NCBI GenBank assembly: GCA_963836005.1
Contig: CAWIHS010000005.1
Coordinates: 310,001 to 374,000 of the forward strand
DNA: 64,000 nucleotides
Direction: 5' to 3'
Source of the DNA: CAWIHS01 sp963836005
Lineage (GTDB): Bacteria > Pseudomonadota > Gammaproteobacteria > GRL18
Shown here: piece by piece, positions 46,131 to 55,906 of the stretch
Layout of the letters: each line of letters opens with the position of its first letter
How positions within the stretch are numbered: position 1 is the stretch's first letter
The notes under the pieces: model-generated
Seen by the model: the letters and a program-made list of their open reading frames with translations, nothing else
What the model was told of the DNA's origin: nothing
The model's database searches: none
Translations under genes and position numbers: made by a program

Positions 46131-46437
46131 ATTAACCCAGGATGCTGCCAGTCAAATTCTTCTACAGGCCAAACAGAATAATGCCATAGACGAGCCCCTC
46201 AGAATAGCCATTAGACAGGGTGACTCAGGACAATTTCAATATTTGATGGGTTTTGATGAATTTAAAGAAGGTGATAATCAATTTGAAGTTCGCGGCGTAA
46301 AGCTGGTTATTGCAGAAAATGATGCACCTCTGGTATCGAATATGGAAGTGGATTATGTGGAAGTAGGGGGTGATAATAAAGAATTTATCTTCAAAAATCC
46401 AAACGATCCCAATTACCAACCACCGGCTGAGCAATAA
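46123..46437 (+). CDS. dsrR: DsrR, A-type carrier-like protein without Cys
   Basis: A 104-aa IscA-fold protein (MIKLTQDAASQILLQAKQNN, then FEVRGVKLVIAENDAPLVSN) that lacks the three cluster-binding Cys of IscA, as described for DsrR, which affects dsr expression after transcription. Coupled to dsrN by overlap. Confidence 0.88.
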   Translation: MIKLTQDAASQILLQAKQNNAIDEPLRIAIRQGDSGQFQYLMGFDEFKEGDNQFEVRGVKLVIAENDAPLVSNMEVDYVEVGGDNKEFIFKNPNDPNYQPPAEQ

Positions 46438-46646
46438 TTGACAGGTAGAAATAATGCTAAGATTATAACTCGTTCCTGCTGCCGGGTATTAATCTTTGAG
46501 CGAGGATCTTGCAGTATTCATTCGTATATCCCCACCGAGGCATCAATAATACTGCAGGCACGCCTGCCTGAAAGCATTGCATACCCGGATGCTTAAGCGT
46601 AACCTTAAGAATTAACCACAGTTCAGTACTTTAATGACCCGCTAAT

Positions 46647-48302
46647 ATGTCCATCGAATCTATTCAATCACACCTTGGCGCACCCGCAGAAAAAGTGTCT
46701 AAAAAACTGCAGCTGCAGCCAATCAGGCTGAAATACAGCCGCTTGTTTTTACCCATTATTACTTTAGGTCTTGTTCTGGTTATCATTACTATCGCCAATT
46801 ATCTCCAAATAAGAGGCGTGATCGACAGCGACAACCTTATCACTCAGTTCAATCTCTTCTTTTTGTTTATTGGCCTGCTGCTTATTATACGAATTTCATT
46901 TTTAATCCGGCACGATCTGATCACACCCTTCATCCATCTTCGCAACTGGGCCCTGCAGATGAAAAAGGAAGATTACAATGCACGTCTTCCACAAGCCAAA
47001 AAAGGTGAATTTGCCAAACTGGCCAATGACATTAACTCTCTGAGTAACAAACTCCAGGCACTTTCGGCACATTTCCAGTCCGAAGTAGAAAAACAAACAC
47101 ACAAGGTAGAAGAAAAAAATCATTCCCTTAACATTCTTTATGAAGTGGCTACATCTATTAATAAATCCAAAAATCTGGATGATCTGCTGTCGCGTTTTTT
47201 ACATGTGCTGATTGAATTGACTCAGGCCAAAGCCGGTACGGTGCGCCTGCGAACTGATGATGATCAGCTGAAAATGGTTGCTTCTGTTGGATTAAACCAG
47301 GAGTTTGTGGAACAGGAGCAGCTGGTTCCTGTGCATCGCTGCCTCTGCGGTTCGTCTTTGACCAAAGGACTGATAGAGACCAATACGGATGTAAAAAACT
47401 GCATTAAGCTCTCGGGGCACGAACTGTTTGATAACCAGGAGGCAGGCATTATCGCCGTGCCTCTGGAGCATCAGGGAGTCAGCCTGGGTATTTATAACCT
47501 GTTCATCGACAAATCTTTTGCCAATAACACCGAAGATCTTTCTGAACTTTTAGCCAGTATCGGCAAGCACCTGGGTATGGCCATTGAAAAAGCACGCCTG
47601 GATTTAGATTCCAGGCAGCATTCAATTATGAAAGAAAGAACTCTGCTGGCACATGAACTGCATGACTCGCTGGCCCAAACTTTGGCCAGTTTGCGCTTTC
47701 AGGTCACCATCATGGAAGAAAACATACTGGAAAATATTCCCGTGAATCGCGAAGAAGTGACTCGTATTCATGAAAGTATTGATGAAGCATACAAAGAAGT
47801 TCGAGGGCTTATAACTCACTTTCGAGCTCCCGTTGATAATCGCGGGGTTATTCCTGCAATAGAGAAGGCCATAGCAAACTTTAAAGCCAATAGTGATATT
47901 TGCGTATTTTTTCAAAATGAATGGTCTGCTGAGCTGAACTCGGAGACAGAATTTCAGCTGATACGCATTGTCCAGGAATCTCTGGCAAATGTTAAAAAAC
48001 ATAGTAAAGCTCGCACCGTACGTATTCTGGCTCGCAGTGCGAAAAACAGTTCTGCAAAAGCGTTACATCAAATCCTGATCGAAGATGATGGTATTGGTAT
48101 GGACAAATCCAATATGCAAAAAAGTCTTGGCGAACATATCGGGCTGAGTGTTATGGAGGAAAGAGCCAGGCGCATTAACGGCGAAATTGTCATTGAATCT
48201 GAAGCTGGTGAAGGCACTCAAATTCTGTTAACATTTCCTTCTAAGCCTATTCCCGAAAAGACGGTAAAGTTCTACCATACATTACAGATTGGTTCTCTTT
48301 AG
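46647..48302 (+). CDS. NarX-like sensor histidine kinase
   Basis: A 551-aa membrane histidine kinase. Two helices (about 36-52 and 69-86) enclose only a short loop, then HAMP-like linker, coiled coil, a GAF-like domain (about 165-320), and a HisKA_3 dimerisation segment HELHDSLAQTLASLRFQV (phospho-His in the first motif), then HATPase with DDGIGM. The short periplasmic loop lacks the nitrate-binding P-box of NarX, so it probably senses something cytoplasmic through GAF, which has CLCGSSL with two Cys. Paired with the response regulator downstream. Confidence 0.88.
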   Translation: MSIESIQSHLGAPAEKVSKKLQLQPIRLKYSRLFLPIITLGLVLVIITIANYLQIRGVIDSDNLITQFNLFFLFIGLLLIIRISFLIRHDLITPFIHLRNWALQMKKEDYNARLPQAKKGEFAKLANDINSLSNKLQALSAHFQSEVEKQTHKVEEKNHSLNILYEVATSINKSKNLDDLLSRFLHVLIELTQAKAGTVRLRTDDDQLKMVASVGLNQEFVEQEQLVPVHRCLCGSSLTKGLIETNTDVKNCIKLSGHELFDNQEAGIIAVPLEHQGVSLGIYNLFIDKSFANNTEDLSELLASIGKHLGMAIEKARLDLDSRQHSIMKERTLLAHELHDSLAQTLASLRFQVTIMEENILENIPVNREEVTRIHESIDEAYKEVRGLITHFRAPVDNRGVIPAIEKAIANFKANSDICVFFQNEWSAELNSETEFQLIRIVQESLANVKKHSKARTVRILARSAKNSSAKALHQILIEDDGIGMDKSNMQKSLGEHIGLSVMEERARRINGEIVIESEAGEGTQILLTFPSKPIPEKTVKFYHTLQIGSL

Positions 48303-48343
48303 CTGCCAGTTACTGGCTCAGAAAACAATTAAAGAATCAGCTT

Positions 48344-48994
48344 ATGCGCGTATTACTAATTGATGATCACACCCTCTTCAGAGCCGGATTACAGGGTTTG
48401 CTGCAACGCATGGGCATTGATGTTATCGCCAGCGCCGGCAGTGGTCAGGAAGGCCTGGAACTTGTCGCTGAAACATCTCCTGATGTGGTACTTCTGGATA
48501 TGAGGATGCCCGACATGGATGGTTTACAGGTCTTAAAAAGCCTGCGAGAGCAGGGTGAAGAAATGCCTATTGCCATCCTTACTACGGTTGATGATGAACA
48601 GGATTTAATTCAAGCGCTGCAATCTGGTGCGCAAGGATTTCTGCTAAAAGGAATGAAACCAGATGAACTGGTGACTGCACTGCAGGATATCCATGCTGGC
48701 AAGACGGTTGTAGCTCCAGATCTGACACCTATCCTGGCTAAAGTCGTACAGGGTCACCCTCCACCGCCCCCCGAACCGAGTCCCTTTTCAAGCCTGACCC
48801 CCAGAGAAACAGAAATATTAAGCCTGCTCGCTGAAGGGCAGAGTAACAAAGTCATTGCCAGAAATCTGGAAATTTCTGATGGAACAGTAAAATTACATGT
48901 CAAGGCAATTTTAAGAAAATTAGACATACACTCCCGTGTTGAAGCAGCCGTGTTGGCCGTACAACATGGATTGTTAAAAAATGCCAAAGAATAA
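48344..48994 (+). CDS. NarL/LuxR-type response regulator
   Basis: A 216-aa regulator. Receiver domain with acidic pocket IDDHTLF and phospho-Asp-52 in VVLLDMRMPDMDG, a Pro-rich hinge (HPPPPPEPSPF), and a LuxR helix-turn-helix (TPRETEILSLLAEGQSNKVI). It follows the NarX-like kinase by 41 bp. Being next to dsrNR, it may regulate dsr genes; target sites are not identified. Confidence 0.9.
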   Translation: MRVLLIDDHTLFRAGLQGLLQRMGIDVIASAGSGQEGLELVAETSPDVVLLDMRMPDMDGLQVLKSLREQGEEMPIAILTTVDDEQDLIQALQSGAQGFLLKGMKPDELVTALQDIHAGKTVVAPDLTPILAKVVQGHPPPPPEPSPFSSLTPRETEILSLLAEGQSNKVIARNLEISDGTVKLHVKAILRKLDIHSRVEAAVLAVQHGLLKNAKE

Positions 48995-49016
48995 CTGTTA
49001 GATTATAGCCACTGAG

Positions 49017-49389
49017 GTAACTATTCAGCGTAATTTTGAAAACGTCCTTGACACCAGGAATTTGCTGACCCACATGGATGTGGGAAATGCAGGTTATGCA
49101 TGGAGCTATTACCTGCCCAGAAGACGCCGTAAATACGTCCATGGTCGTTCCCGGCTTCCTGCCTCCCACGGCACTTATACTTCCATGCATGTCGTAGGCT
49201 TGAATGTGGCATCCATGCCACATACACTTGACCTACAGGGACGACTTCGGCTCCTGCCTCTCGCATGCATTTCCACCATCCATGGTGGTCATGTAGGGAA
49301 TGCAGATTATACAGGAGCAATTATCTGCCTTACGCAAACACCTGATATCAAGAACTTACGTATAAATCTAAAATGCGCTGAATAGTTAC
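49017..49389. mobile_element. IS66-type miniature element, copy B (373 bp)
   Basis: Ends GTAACTATTCAGCGTAATTT and ATGCGCTGAATAGTTAC, flanked on both sides by CCACTGAG (perfect 8-bp duplication). The inside is a chain of small palindromes (CCCACATGGATGTGGG; CCACCATCCATGGTGG) and the core shared with copies A, C and E. Lies between the response regulator and the AttH gene. Confidence 0.85.
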
Positions 49390-49513
49390 CCACTGAGTAG
49401 AGTTACTATTAATCAACTCCAGGAAAAAGCCAGCGAGGAAGTGAATGCCATTCAATATTGCTATTTCCGTGACACATTGCGCCCCCAAGATCATGTTGGA
49501 AAAGTTTATAAAT

Positions 49514-50629
49514 TTAATAGCCCGTCATTTCCAGATAACCACTACCCAGATACGAACCGCTCTCAAAATCAGTCACGGACACAGCACCTTCCCAGTAGGG
49601 AATTGACACATTCATTTTTTGATCCTCCAGCAATGCGCTTATTATCCAGTTTTTACGTGCTGGTTTATATTCCAGGTGCCAGCGTACAGGGAAACGTTCT
49701 CCCTGTTCACTCTGCCACCAGTCCAACGGAGTCAGGTTCAGATCAGACGGGTTAATGATCCGTGTTTCACTCTTATTATTCACCCATATACCCTGACTAT
49801 TGGGGTGAGATTGTGCGTTTTTATCCCGTAATTGATAATACATCACATCGTCGCCTGAATTCAGCTGCAATGAAAACCAGTCCCAGCCAATCTGATCCTG
49901 GTCAAGGCTGGAAGTGCCCCATTCCCGATCCAGCCAGGATAAACCTTCAAGCTTAAATGTTTGCTGATTCAGCGACAGTCTGCCCGTTGTTTTCATCCGT
50001 GTCAGACTATAATAATAGGAAGCATTACCCGGCGTTTCGCTTTTACGGCTCAAACCCTCCTCTCCCTGCAGCACAATATTTTTTTCTGCGGTGAGGGCAA
50101 ATTCAAATTCAAAGACATCTGTTTTCACTTTCACCTGCCAGGGAAATTCATCCTTCAATGCTGCAAGCTGCCAGTCATCAAGCCAGACCTTAAAAGGCTT
50201 CCAACTGGCGCCTGCCATGCCGGGATTAGCGCGTGAAAAACGCTCCGCATGATGATGTTGACGTCCTTTGACATCAGTCACCGCGGCATGAGCCATCCAC
50301 AGGTTCTGCAAAACCCAGGCTGACTGACGCTCAGAACTGCTGCTGTTTATTCCCAGTCTGAAAAAAGTGACCTGATAGCCGAATTTACGCCCCTGGAGAT
50401 CAGTCAGGTTCCCCGTAAGATACCACCATTCATTCTTAAACTCAGGGTGAGCACCATGGTCCTGAGGAAAATGAAATTCACGTTTCTCATAGGCCTTGCT
50501 AAAACCCTCCGTGTCTTCTGTGGAAAGTACTGACATCACATCCATTCCAGAGTGCGGCTGTATTTCCGCTTTACAGGCAGTCAGAATAACTAATACCAGC
50601 CAATACAGGCAATATCGCTGCATCATCAT
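49514..50629 (-). CDS. AttH/CrtC-like lipocalin-type lipoprotein
   Basis: A 371-aa protein of the AttH/carotenoid 1,2-hydratase-like lipocalin superfamily. N-terminal lipoprotein signal with lipobox LTAC at about residues 16-19, then FPQDHGAHPEFKNEWWYLTG, KFGYQVTFFRLG, and GLSWLDREWGTSSL and WDWFSLQL, all typical of the fold. Its start is nested in the end of the permease gene (ATGATGATG across the TGA). Together with the FtsX permease and LolD-like ATPase it forms a widespread trio whose substrate is unknown. Confidence 0.88.
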   Translation of the reverse strand: MMMQRYCLYWLVLVILTACKAEIQPHSGMDVMSVLSTEDTEGFSKAYEKREFHFPQDHGAHPEFKNEWWYLTGNLTDLQGRKFGYQVTFFRLGINSSSSERQSAWVLQNLWMAHAAVTDVKGRQHHHAERFSRANPGMAGASWKPFKVWLDDWQLAALKDEFPWQVKVKTDVFEFEFALTAEKNIVLQGEEGLSRKSETPGNASYYYSLTRMKTTGRLSLNQQTFKLEGLSWLDREWGTSSLDQDQIGWDWFSLQLNSGDDVMYYQLRDKNAQSHPNSQGIWVNNKSETRIINPSDLNLTPLDWWQSEQGERFPVRWHLEYKPARKNWIISALLEDQKMNVSIPYWEGAVSVTDFESGSYLGSGYLEMTGY

Positions 50630-53139
50630 TCCTCACGCAGTGCCTGAGAGGGAGAAACCCGTGCCGCGTGTAAGGCCGGATAGCAGCCGGCTAAAAAGGC
50701 AGCCGTTAGCGACAGAACAAGTCCCTGAAAAATAACCTCCAGCGGGAACAGATGCTGTATACTCCAGCCAAAAGACTGCAAATTAATCACATCAATCAGT
50801 ATAGACGACATGATCAATCCTAAAGGTATCGCCAGAATACCAGCCATTAATCCCATTAGCAGCGTTTCAGCAATCACCATCACAGCTACCTCAAGCGGCG
50901 TCATACCGCTGGCTCGCAAGATGGCAAGCTCTCTTGAGCGCTCCAGCAGCAAAGACATCAGAGCACTCAAAATACCCACGAAGGCGACCAGCATGACCAG
51001 CAGCCGTAACACATCGGTAATGGCAAAGGTCTGATCAAAAATCTGCAGAGAAATATCGCGGATTTCACGATTAGAACGAACCGTAATGTGTCCTGAATAA
51101 GTTTTAAGCAGATTTTTTACCGCTGTCTTCAATTCAGATGTGGAAATAGATGAGTGTCGAAAAAGCGTCACGCCAGAGATCTGTCGATCCCGCCATAGTT
51201 TTTCATATAAACCCCGCTCCATAATGATGAGTCCCTGAGTAGAGGTATAATCATAAAAAACGCCCAGGATCAAAAAATTAATAGCGCCATTATCCGTCTG
51301 TATGCGGATCCTGTCCCCAATACTCAGATGATGATGATTGGCCAGGGGTTCAGAAATCAGCAGACCTTCACCGCGATGCATAGCCTGATGAATATCCTTG
51401 ACAGAATGCTTCAAATTGAAGCCTCGGGCATTGCGTAGCATATTATCAATGGCCAGCAAATTTAACTCGCCATATTCCGTTTCTGTCTTGATCATCCGCG
51501 TAGCGCTGCTGTCCTGTACACCGGGTAAATTTCTCAATTCTGTGATTAAAGCGGCAGGCAGTCCCGGGCTGGTTCTGACTGCTGCACGGCCGGGCAGACT
51601 GATATAAACATCACCATTTAAGGATTGCTGCAGCCAAATGCTGACGGTATAACGGAAACTGTCCACCATAATGCCGACACCTATAGTCGCAGAAACGGCT
51701 ACCGTCAGCGCAGCGACAGCCAGACCGGTTCGACTCATATTGGCGGTAATACTGCGAACCACCATGGTGACCCGGCTGTTGCCCAGAGAAGAGAATAATA
51801 ATAACACTTTGACCAGTCCCAGCAGCATAACAGGTACCATAAGACTGAAGCCAAACACAACCAGGGTCAGGGCAAAGAATCCCCCCAGCAAACTTCCAAG
51901 CTTGAACAGAATCAGCAGCCAGCCAACGGCAAACATGATTATCCCTGCACTGAGCATTAATGGCATACGCAACAGCCAGCGCTGCTCCACCGCAGAGCGT
52001 TGTTGTACACTGACTGGAGGTGAATGCATGGCTTCCCTGGCAGGCAGCCAGGCCGCCATAATGGTAGTTCCCATTCCCAGCAGCAAACCTTTGAATAATG
52101 ACATAGGGGAGATAAAAAACTCACTGACATGCATCACAAAATATAAATCATTGACCGTACGTAACACCAGATGAACCAGCCCCTGCCCCAGCAGTATTCC
52201 TGCAGCAATACCGATAAAAGTTCCGATAACGCCAATCAGACTTGCTTCTGCCATAACAAGCCAGAATACCTCCCGGCGAGTTACCCCCAGCAGGCGTAAG
52301 GTGCCTATCATACCCCGCCGCTGTAAGACCGAAAAAGTCATGCTATTGAGGATCAGTAATCCTCCCACCAGTAGCGCCAGAAAACTCATGGCCGTTAGAT
52401 TTAAATGAAAAACTTCAGTCATATTACGTACAGCATCGTTACGGCTATGACTATCTGTCAGTTGTAATGCATCCGGGATCCAGGCTTTTAGAGTGGCCAG
52501 TTCTGACTCCGTCAATTGCAGATCAATCCGATCCAGAGTGCCAGCTCTATTAAGTAATTCCTGAGCTACAGAAATATCAGTAAAGATCAGACCCTCAGCA
52601 GCTGCGGGTTCCTTGCTGTGAAAAATCCCGCCCAATTTGACTTGCTGTTGCCTGGCCCGGTGATCAATGCTCAAGCTGTCACCCACTTTGAGATGCAGTT
52701 TATCTGCACTGCGCGCTGACATCACTATCGTGTTGGCTTGCAGCATATACTCCATTGCATTGCCTGATTTTATTGCCAGAGCATGCCGCTGTAATCCAAG
52801 TTCAGCAATGGGATCAATACCTAACAGCAGGAAAGTATGCTCAGCAATAGTGACATAATCGCTGATCAACGGAGCACTCTTGTGCAAACCCAGGGTGCGG
52901 CGCATCTGCACATAAAGAGACTCGTCAATTCCATCTGAACCGCCAGACAGCTGATGGGTTACCTTGCCGGTTACCGAATCCAGAGACAGAGCCAGGGCAC
53001 GCCTTGCACTGAAATTGGCCAGGTCGACAGCAACCACTATGGCCACGCCAAGCACGATGCCGGTAATCGTCAATATGGTTTGCCATCGGTGTTGTTGTAC
53101 AAAGCGCAGATTAGAACGCAGCAACAGTGAACTTACCAT
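50626..53139 (-). CDS. FtsX-type ABC transporter permease
   Basis: An 837-aa permease with two FtsX-like units, each with a MacB-like periplasmic domain. N-terminal helix VLGVAIVVAVDLANFSARRA, core helices MSFLALLVGGLLILNSMTFS and LLVMLVAFVGILSALMSLLL, followed by SRELAILRASGMTPLEVAVM. Family of LolCE-type mechanotransmission exporters. Its ATPase partner lies 3.7 kb upstream beyond a mobile-gene patch, so transcription from the original operon promoter is probably interrupted. Confidence 0.9.
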   Translation of the reverse strand: MVSSLLLRSNLRFVQQHRWQTILTITGIVLGVAIVVAVDLANFSARRALALSLDSVTGKVTHQLSGGSDGIDESLYVQMRRTLGLHKSAPLISDYVTIAEHTFLLLGIDPIAELGLQRHALAIKSGNAMEYMLQANTIVMSARSADKLHLKVGDSLSIDHRARQQQVKLGGIFHSKEPAAAEGLIFTDISVAQELLNRAGTLDRIDLQLTESELATLKAWIPDALQLTDSHSRNDAVRNMTEVFHLNLTAMSFLALLVGGLLILNSMTFSVLQRRGMIGTLRLLGVTRREVFWLVMAEASLIGVIGTFIGIAAGILLGQGLVHLVLRTVNDLYFVMHVSEFFISPMSLFKGLLLGMGTTIMAAWLPAREAMHSPPVSVQQRSAVEQRWLLRMPLMLSAGIIMFAVGWLLILFKLGSLLGGFFALTLVVFGFSLMVPVMLLGLVKVLLLFSSLGNSRVTMVVRSITANMSRTGLAVAALTVAVSATIGVGIMVDSFRYTVSIWLQQSLNGDVYISLPGRAAVRTSPGLPAALITELRNLPGVQDSSATRMIKTETEYGELNLLAIDNMLRNARGFNLKHSVKDIHQAMHRGEGLLISEPLANHHHLSIGDRIRIQTDNGAINFLILGVFYDYTSTQGLIIMERGLYEKLWRDRQISGVTLFRHSSISTSELKTAVKNLLKTYSGHITVRSNREIRDISLQIFDQTFAITDVLRLLVMLVAFVGILSALMSLLLERSRELAILRASGMTPLEVAVMVIAETLLMGLMAGILAIPLGLIMSSILIDVINLQSFGWSIQHLFPLEVIFQGLVLSLTAAFLAGCYPALHAARVSPSQALREE

Positions 53140-54076
53140 GCTATTTCATTACCCGTTATTATTCAGTTATTTATATATATTATATGTAATTATGTGACTA
53201 TTTATGGAACTTAATGTGTAATAGCTGAGGTTTTACACAACGTGTGTTAGTTAAAATTTAGCAGGGTGAGTGTAATTGTCAAAACCTGTATGCCAATTAC
53301 TGAATACTTCTCACCCTGGAAGATAAATGTGTCGAAATTCTATGCTGTCATGCTTCTCTCCTTTCATTAATAGCATCACAACCGATACGCCACTAACGGA
53401 TGTATGGTTTAGTTATTACTTTTGTTGGCCATTGACACTTTAACTGCAGTGGAAATAATCTCTTAAACCATCTACTCATCTCTCAAAAAGTCGATGTACC
53501 CATATTTTTTAAGCTCTCTGCGGTGTTTAACCTGTACCCGAAATGTAGCCAAAGTTAATTTATCGCCATAGCATTCCTGGTAATATTTCTCTAATGCTAT
53601 TAACTTTGGATCAGACTGTATAAAAAAATAAGACACATATGGACGCCCCCTGAATGTCAACTCATTTTGCTCTAAATCTCTTGGTTTTTTGCTCTGTTGT
53701 CTGTATTTAAGACAAAACTATCCGTCTACCTGATGAGGTATGAAGAACCTGCTCTTGCTTTTCCTCATAATCAGATCGTTTTTTCTTTTTGTGTTGATAG
53801 GGCTATAGCTTGTATTCGATATCCACTGCTTATTTCCTCAACCAATCGACTTTAGAAAAGAATCCAGGCCGCACACATATATCCGGTCTCAGTTATGGTA
53901 GATGTTTAATTAAGTATCTACCGGACCTTGATGAAATACGCTCCTTATCACCTATACAGCCACGCGGTGTTTAACCAATGTCTTATCAGGCTCTGATAAG
54001 GCACGTAAGCCGTTTTTCTCATCCAGTGTTACGACCGGAGGAAGTGTTTTGTTAATCTTTTTTTTCAATATTTCAA
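53140..54076. other. mostly gene-less debris at the edge of the mobile patch
   Basis: About 940 bp with one uncertain ORF (53472-53660). On the minus strand at about 53965-54057 a frame reads KTLPPVVTLDEKNGLRALSE followed by a short tail to a stop; it looks like a relic of a coding gene without a start. No repeats of the other families were seen. Confidence 0.4.
53472..53660 (-). pseudogene. ORF fragment of unknown origin
   Basis: A 62-codon frame, LTFRGRPYVSYFFIQSDPKL then IALEKYYQECYGDKLTLATF and LKKYGYIDFLRDE, which is open about 20 codons further upstream to a TAG but has no ATG. Composition looks coding. No family recognised; it sits in the patch of broken mobile genes and is probably a remnant. 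Confidence 0.35.
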
Positions 54077-54874
54077 TTATTGAGCCGTGATCTTTTTGGG
54101 ATCATAAGTATCGCCTTGCAATATTCGCCAGGCAGCCCGTGTTAACTTATTGGCCAGTGCCACATAGGTTTTCCTCTTGCCTTTTCGTGCAAGCAATCGT
54201 TTTACCCAACAACTCAAAGGGTCATCTTTATCATTTCTTATGATCCAGCAATCAACAGTTCGAGCACCATGTATTAACAACGTTCTTAAATAATGATCGC
54301 CTCGTTTTGTCGTGTCAACATTCGTGTTTTTACCTCCTGTGCCAAAATGTGCAGGTGTTAAGTCATTTTATTCATCGCCAAGAATTGCAGGAAGCGCATG
54401 CAGCAATGGAGTGATTTGCTTTTGTATGATAATGCCATACTCGGCCAGATACGCTCTGATTCGATTGGCAATGGCAGTGGTTTGTTTGACGTGAAGCTGG
54501 CGTATACGATGGATCATTTGAGTGTCTTGCTGGACATGAGTTTTAATCATTGCAAAGCGCATATTAGGACGTTGTGCTGCTTCACAAATGGCAATCGCAT
54601 CATTTCTGTCATCTTTATTCCCTTTGACAAAGGGCTTTACGTGTTGAGCTGGAACCAGTTTGACCGTATGCCCCATCGCTTCAAACTTTCTTGCCCGGTC
54701 ATTTGAACTGGAACAGGCTTCCATAGCCACTAAAACAGGACTTTGTTGCTGCATAAAGACAGCGAGTTTGTTTCGTGTGAGCTTACGATTATACTGGACT
54801 TTATTGGCCTGATTTAAGCCACAGATCTGAAAGTGGTTTTTTGCTAAATCAATTCCGAGTATACTGGTATTCAT
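54077..54874 (-). pseudogene. IS110-family transposase, internally deleted
   Basis: N-terminal DEDD domain (LGIDLAKNHFQICGL, MEACSSSNDRARKFEAMGH, KNDDRNDAIAICEAA-type run) from 54874 to a stop at 54368, then, upstream of LLIHGARTVDCW, the C-terminal Transposase_20 part, readable from DLTPAHFGTGGKNTN at about 54360 to 54077. Around 100 residues between the two conserved parts of the ~340-aa family are missing, including the GPITA region. Inactive. Confidence 0.85.
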
Positions 54875-54966
54875 GATGGATGCTCCTCATAGTTACTTAA
54901 AGATAACACCTTAAGTATGGCACATTACGATGCCGTTTAATGTCGGGCGTCCATCTCATCAGCCAT

Positions 54967-55380
54967 CTATTGATCTATTGTTAAGCGTTCACGCCAGGTT
55001 TCAATCACCTCCCGGGCTTTAACCTGTTGTGCTTGCGTGGTGCATTGACCTGAGAGGTACTGCTGAACCAGTACGGGCAGGGAAAACAGACGCTGCCAGC
55101 GTTCACTGATCTCCTGCTCAGACCAGTGTCCTGCTTTGTCGGTATTGATTTTCAGGACATAGTGAGCGTGGTTGTCCATAATGGCATAGGCACAGATATC
55201 GATGGTAAACACCTCAGACAGCACAGCCAGCCGGTCAGCAACCCATTGTTTGCGGTGTTCATAGCTTTTTCCGCTGACAACGTCATGACCACATAAGAAG
55301 GCGCGCCTGACGCAGCGTGAAATACAGTGATAGTAGGGTGTATCTGCAAGGCTGATCTGCTGCTTCCGGGCTTTGGGCAT
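54967..55380 (-). pseudogene. REP-type Y1 transposase fragment
   Basis: N-terminal 137 aa of a REP-associated tyrosine transposase (TnpA_REP, IS200/IS605-related): YYHCISRCVRRAFLCGHDV and the HUH-type AYAIMDNHAHYVLKI. Full proteins run to about 300 aa; the C-terminal half is missing, replaced by a stop next to IS110 debris. Probably nonfunctional. Confidence 0.75.
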
Positions 55381-55592
55381 TAGACTATCCCCGTTTTTTC
55401 TGATGATTGTTTTTTCTTAAAATAAGCATAAATGATATACGTACATTAATCAATAATAAATTGGTGTCCATAATAATCTTCCATAATCTTTCTTATTGCG
55501 TATCCAGAACTATTGCTGCCGATTATTGGGTGTCCAAAAAAATGTTAACAGCGCTGGTCAGCACCGCTGATTAAGCCCTACAAAACACCTAT

Positions 55593-55620
55593 TTGACAAC
55601 GTAACCTTTTAGGTTACAAT
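55593..55620 (+). promoter_or_regulatory. higBA promoter with embedded operator palindrome
   Basis: TTGACA (55593-55598), 16 bases, TACAAT (55615-55620). Within it is the perfect palindrome GTAACC-TTTTA-GGTTAC (55601-55617), placed for antitoxin autorepression. The -10 box is only seven bases before the higB ATG, so the transcript would start at or next to the codon. Confidence 0.75.
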
Positions 55621-55627
55621 AAGTCTT

Positions 55628-55906
55628 ATGATAACTAGTTTTATACATAAGGGATTAGAGCGTTTCTACAAAACTGGTAAGTCGTCTGGTATACAAGCAA
55701 AACATGCCAAACGTATAAGGTTAATACTCACCAACCTTGATCAAGCTGAAAGCCCGCAGGATATGGATTTGCCCGGCTTACGGCTACACGAGCTAAAAGG
55801 CAACCGTAAAAATATATGGTCAGTTTCTGTCAGTGGTAATTGGAGGGTAACATTTCGATTCATAGGTCGAGATGCTGAAATAGTAAATTATGAGGATTAT
55901 CACTAA
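55628..55906 (+). CDS. higB: HigB-type toxin (RelE superfamily)
   Basis: A 92-aa ribosome-dependent mRNA interferase of the HigB family: FIHKGLERFYKTGKSSGIQA, KHAKRIRLILTNLDQAESPQ, and the RelE end WRVTFRFIGRDAEIVNYEDY. Stop and the higA start overlap as TAATG. The toxin-first order is typical for HigBA. Confidence 0.9.
   Translation: MITSFIHKGLERFYKTGKSSGIQAKHAKRIRLILTNLDQAESPQDMDLPGLRLHELKGNRKNIWSVSVSGNWRVTFRFIGRDAEIVNYEDYH

Noticed and set aside
49062..49385. 107-aa plus-strand frame within repeat copy B
   Set aside because: Built from palindromic repeat units with no start context; also seen as fragments in other copies.
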